A stretch of DNA of 9,311 nucleotides, from assembly GCA_902556425.1 (NCBI GenBank), contig CACDWG010000035.1:1-9311 (forward strand), written 5' to 3'. This DNA is from UBA4421 sp002704225. Its GTDB lineage: Bacteria; Pseudomonadota; Gammaproteobacteria; Pseudomonadales; Azotimanducaceae. The notes beneath the pieces were generated by a model that did no database searches, was not told where the DNA came from, and saw nothing but the letters and a program-made list of their open reading frames with translations. Shown here one piece after another: positions 6,973 to 9,311 of this stretch (positions within the stretch are counted from its first letter, which is position 1; each line of letters opens with the position of its first letter). A program made the translations under genes and the position numbers.

Positions 6973-6989
6973 GGGACAGAAACTAAACC
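6973..6989 (-). promoter_or_regulatory. Half-preserved PhoP-box-like site in the decayed copy
   Basis: On the minus strand this reads GGTTTA-GTTTC-TGTCCC. The first hexamer is a perfect PhoP half-site, the 5-nt spacer is identical to that of the box at 5834-5850, and the second hexamer is degraded. It begins 5 nt after the kinase stop and formerly preceded the pseudogene at 6756-6896. It is probably no longer functional, since the -10 region is deleted. Confidence 0.35.
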
Positions 6990-6993
6990 ACCC

Positions 6994-7827
6994 CTACGCA
7001 GTGAGTGCTTCGACGGCTTGCACCGAGTGATCAGGCGCCAAGTGCACCGTCAGGCCGGGCTGGAGTGGTGGGCTTGTCCACTGCCATCTCGTCAAACGTT
7101 CGTAATGGTCGATAAAGCGACCCAGCGTGATCGGATCCATGCGCAACGCCGGTTCGATTTGCTGCTCTTGCTGGCCCCGCCACAGCACTACCTGCTCAAA
7201 ACCCGGTGGCTTCAACTGGACCCAGTAATCGATCTGCCGCCACAGCGGTTCATAGTGCTGTCGAATCTGCTCATTCACCCAGGCACGCCATACACCGGCC
7301 GAGTCTTCTTCGCGTTCCAATGTATTGATCGAATCCTGCAGCATATCCTCGGGCTGGGCGCGCACGCCCAAACACCAGCCTTCCAACACCAATACTTGTG
7401 CCAGACTTTCGCGCTGTCCACTGCGATCATCCGTGCCTTTGTCGAATATTGGCAGCCGAACCGCCGCTGCCTCGTGGGTGGTCTCGTGCAGGGTTGCCAT
7501 CACCTGCCGCAACCAATCGGTGTCATGGGTTCCGGGAACGCCACGAGTGCACAACAGCGGATGCACTGTCGTGCCCAATGTCTGTCGATCCGCATGGGTG
7601 AGATAAAAGTCGTCCAGAGAAACCGCAGCAGCGGAAAATCCACGCCTCTGCAAGTGTTCAACCACGACACGAGCAAGTGTCGATTTGCCCGATCCTTGAC
7701 TGCCAGAAACGCCAATAATCCTCGGCATGCGCTGCCGATCTGAATCACACAATGTGTCGATCATTTGCTTCGCCAGCGCATGCCAATCGCTCAAATCGAC
7801 TGCGCCGTGGCTACCGGAGTCGGTCAT
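6994..7827 (-). CDS. GLYK/Tda10-type P-loop kinase (D-glycerate 3-kinase family)
   Basis: Cytoplasmic P-loop kinase of 277 residues. The Walker A loop is GVSGSQGSGKST (39-50, Lys48), followed by the substrate-region block SLDDFYLTHADRQTL (70-84), the family signature HPLLCTRGVPGTHD (89-102) and a Walker B-like strand QVLVLEGW (144-151). These blocks match the plant-type D-glycerate 3-kinase/yeast Tda10 group, related to phosphoribulokinase and uridine kinase. The probable reaction is ATP plus D-glycerate to 3-phosphoglycerate, by family membership only; some bacterial members are uncharacterised. The ATG at 7825-7827 leaves about 38 residues before the P-loop; no strong Shine-Dalgarno is seen, and Met22 or Met34 are alternative starts. 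It is divergent from the M16 protease gene and lies upstream, on the same strand, of the glycine-zipper relic, reflecting the ancestral kinase-then-zipper order. Confidence 0.8.
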   Translation of the reverse strand: MTDSGSHGAVDLSDWHALAKQMIDTLCDSDRQRMPRIIGVSGSQGSGKSTLARVVVEHLQRRGFSAAAVSLDDFYLTHADRQTLGTTVHPLLCTRGVPGTHDTDWLRQVMATLHETTHEAAAVRLPIFDKGTDDRSGQRESLAQVLVLEGWCLGVRAQPEDMLQDSINTLEREEDSAGVWRAWVNEQIRQHYEPLWRQIDYWVQLKPPGFEQVVLWRGQQEQQIEPALRMDPITLGRFIDHYERLTRWQWTSPPLQPGLTVHLAPDHSVQAVEALTA

Positions 7828-7928
7828 AGTTCATCCATCAGTGTCCAAACCTGTACCATCGCACTCGCAGGAGGCCTTCGCTACTATTTTGGCCTTCACA
7901 AGACATTCTAAGCCTTAGAGGTTGCCAC
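7828..7928. promoter_or_regulatory. Divergent intergenic region between kinase and M16 protease genes
   Basis: These 101 bp must hold the start signals of both divergent genes. The only clear element is an AGAGG at about 7917-7921, some 7 nt before the protease ATG, which is a good ribosome-binding site. No promoter hexamer pair or PhoP-box-like repeat stood out on either strand. Confidence 0.4.
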
Positions 7929-9311
7929 ATGACTTTTTTCGAACTATTCGTTTCTCGCAGCAAGCAGTTTCGTTTGCCTTTTTTTGCCTGCATTGGCTTG
8001 AGTCTATTGTTCAGCAGCTGTCAGCAGGCCGCCACGGTGACGCAATCTGCGGAGACCGCAACGGAGGCGGTTGGCACGAAGGCATTCATCACGCCGCGCA
8101 AAAGCCCTAACGATCGACGAGACTATCGGTATCTGACCTTAGACAATCAACTCAAGGTTCTGCTGGTTTCAGATCCTGAGACAGACAAATCTGCCGCCGC
8201 TCTGTCGGTGTACCGCGGCAGTTTTCACGAGCCCGATTCGCGCCCGGGTTTGGCGCATTTCTTAGAGCATATGTTGTTCATCGGTACCGGTAAGTACCCT
8301 GAAGTTGACAGCTTCCAGCAGTTCATCACCGCCAACGGCGGCTCCTCAAACGCCTATACGGCGTTGGATCACACCAACTATTTTTTCGATATCAAAAACA
8401 GCGGCCTGAGCGAAGGCCTCGATCGTTTCGGTCATTTCTTCATCAACCCTCTGCTCAGCGAAGAGTATGTCGAGCGCGAGAAGAATGCGGTGCATTCCGA
8501 GTACCAGATGCAAATCAAGGATGACGGCTGGCGCGGCTACATGGTGAGCAAACAGGCCCTGAACCCGACGCACCCGGGGCATCGGTTCACCATCGGCTCG
8601 TTGGATACCCTGAACGGTGACGTAAAGGGAGACTTGGATCGATGGTTCAAAGACAATTACTCCGCGGACCAGATGGGACTGGTGGTGTTGGGCAAGGAAT
8701 CGTTAGATGAACTGCAGGCACTGGTCGAGCCGCTCTTTAATCAGGTGCCCAACAACAACATCGGTCCAAGCCACCCTGCGGTGCCCCCGTTCACCTCTGC
8801 GCAACTGCCGGCGCAGCTATCGTCCAAAGCCCTCAAAAATGCCAATCGCCTGAGTATCTCCTTTCCGATTCCAAACACCCTAGCCGCTTATCGGAACAAG
8901 CCAGAACACTACGTTTCCAATCTGCTGGGCCACGAAGGTAGCGGCAGTTTGCACAGTCATTTAACTCAGCGTGGTTGGATTGAGCTTCTCGGCGCGGGCA
9001 GTCAGGAGTTCGATCACAGCACCAGCTTGTTTTCCATCGAGTTGATGCTGACCGAACAGGGCAAAGACCATGTTCCTGAAATCATGGGATTGGTGTTTGC
9101 CCAGCTCGACAATCTGCGAGGCATTGAACCCGAAGCCTGGCGCTATGCCGAGCAAGCCAAGATTGCGGCACTGGCGTTTCAGTTTCAGGAGAAAGGCTCG
9201 ACTGTCGGCTTCGTTTACCAAATGGCCCCGCGTTTGAACGATTATCCGCCCGAAGACTTACTTGTGGCTCCCTATCTTATGGAAGCCTTCGAGCCAGCCA
9301 TGATCCAAGAT
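7929..9311 (+). CDS. Pitrilysin-like M16 zinc metalloprotease, lipoprotein, 3' partial
   Basis: The frame runs from the ATG at 7929 to the end of the window (461 codons, no stop). The N-terminus has a basic region, a hydrophobic core and a lipobox-like LFSSC with Cys31, followed by Gln, suggesting an outer-membrane lipoprotein. The inverted zinc motif HFLEH gives ligands His110 and His114 and catalytic Glu113; the distal ligand is Glu191 in NAVHSEY. The 81-residue spacing from His110 to Glu191 equals that of E. coli pitrilysin (His88 to Glu169), and the following INP/LNPTHPGHRF region also matches pitrilysin. It should be an envelope peptidase degrading oligopeptides or unfolded polypeptides. 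Pitrilysin-type members are roughly 900-960 residues, so only about the N-terminal half is here. The start is supported by an AGAGG site. Confidence 0.92.
   Translation, partial: MTFFELFVSRSKQFRLPFFACIGLSLLFSSCQQAATVTQSAETATEAVGTKAFITPRKSPNDRRDYRYLTLDNQLKVLLVSDPETDKSAAALSVYRGSFHEPDSRPGLAHFLEHMLFIGTGKYPEVDSFQQFITANGGSSNAYTALDHTNYFFDIKNSGLSEGLDRFGHFFINPLLSEEYVEREKNAVHSEYQMQIKDDGWRGYMVSKQALNPTHPGHRFTIGSLDTLNGDVKGDLDRWFKDNYSADQMGLVVLGKESLDELQALVEPLFNQVPNNNIGPSHPAVPPFTSAQLPAQLSSKALKNANRLSISFPIPNTLAAYRNKPEHYVSNLLGHEGSGSLHSHLTQRGWIELLGAGSQEFDHSTSLFSIELMLTEQGKDHVPEIMGLVFAQLDNLRGIEPEAWRYAEQAKIAALAFQFQEKGSTVGFVYQMAPRLNDYPPEDLLVAPYLMEAFEPAMIQD

Larger units (their letters stand above)
6756..7010. repeat. 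Diverged direct repeat, copy 2
   Basis: Partner of the repeat at 5581-5880, in the same orientation. It covers the pseudogene start and its upstream region, lacks about 35 bp containing the possible -10 of copy 1, and continues through the decayed PhoP-box-like sequence into the last codons of the intact kinase gene. The two copies flank the methyltransferase gene. Confidence 0.8.

Noticed and set aside
5581..7010. The direct repeats as ends of an insertion sequence or composite transposon
   Set aside because: The repeated sequence is host gene sequence (gene start, promoter, kinase 3' end), there is no transposase, and the repeats have no terminal inverted ends; a segmental duplication fits better.
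6736..7743. Long plus-strand open frame (335 codons) over the zipper relic and kinase
   Set aside because: It is antisense to the clearly recognisable P-loop kinase, shows no domain of its own, and arises from the high-GC codon bias of the minus-strand gene.

Overview
The window looks like chromosomal DNA from a marine-type gammaproteobacterium (Oceanospirillales/Alteromonadales-like). This is inferred from the PepSY-PhoP-PhoQ-type operon, a long DUF349 protein, a YcfJ-like glycine-zipper protein, a GLYK-type kinase and a pitrilysin-like M16 protease, with moderately high GC outside one island. The genus cannot be fixed from the sequence.

Layout. Positions 1-2658 (+) hold most of a DUF349-repeat protein whose start lies upstream of the window. 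It converges on, and overlaps by 20 bp, a minus-strand signalling cluster that reads right to left: YcfJ-like glycine-zipper envelope protein (5161-5721), PepSY exported protein (4730-5101), PhoP-like response regulator (4033-4728) and PhoQ-like sensor kinase (2639-4036). The last three are coupled by a 1-nt gap and a 4-nt overlap. Upstream of the glycine-zipper gene is a candidate PhoP box (TGTTCA-N5-TGTTCA) with a possible -10 ten bases further on. The regulator may therefore control the envelope gene and, by read-through, its own operon.

From about 5580 to 7830 the window contains an old, decayed tandem duplication. The start and upstream region of the glycine-zipper gene (5581-5769) recur at 6756-6944 as a pseudogene, about 77% identical without gaps by hand count, with an in-frame TAG in the signal peptide. 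Conversely, the stretch upstream of the intact glycine-zipper gene (about 5856-6083) carries short, same-order matches to the 3' half of the intact P-loop kinase at 6994-7827. The simplest reading is that the unit [glycine-zipper - kinase] was duplicated. The left copy then kept the envelope gene and lost the kinase, while the right copy kept the kinase and lost the envelope gene. Between the decayed inner ends sits a lower-GC SAM-dependent methyltransferase on the plus strand (6146-6721), probably acquired.

Positions 7929-9311 (+) hold the N-terminal 461 codons of an M16 lipoprotein metalloprotease, transcribed divergently from the kinase and running off the window. No tRNA, rRNA, CRISPR array or transposase was seen, and no convincing intrinsic terminator was found.
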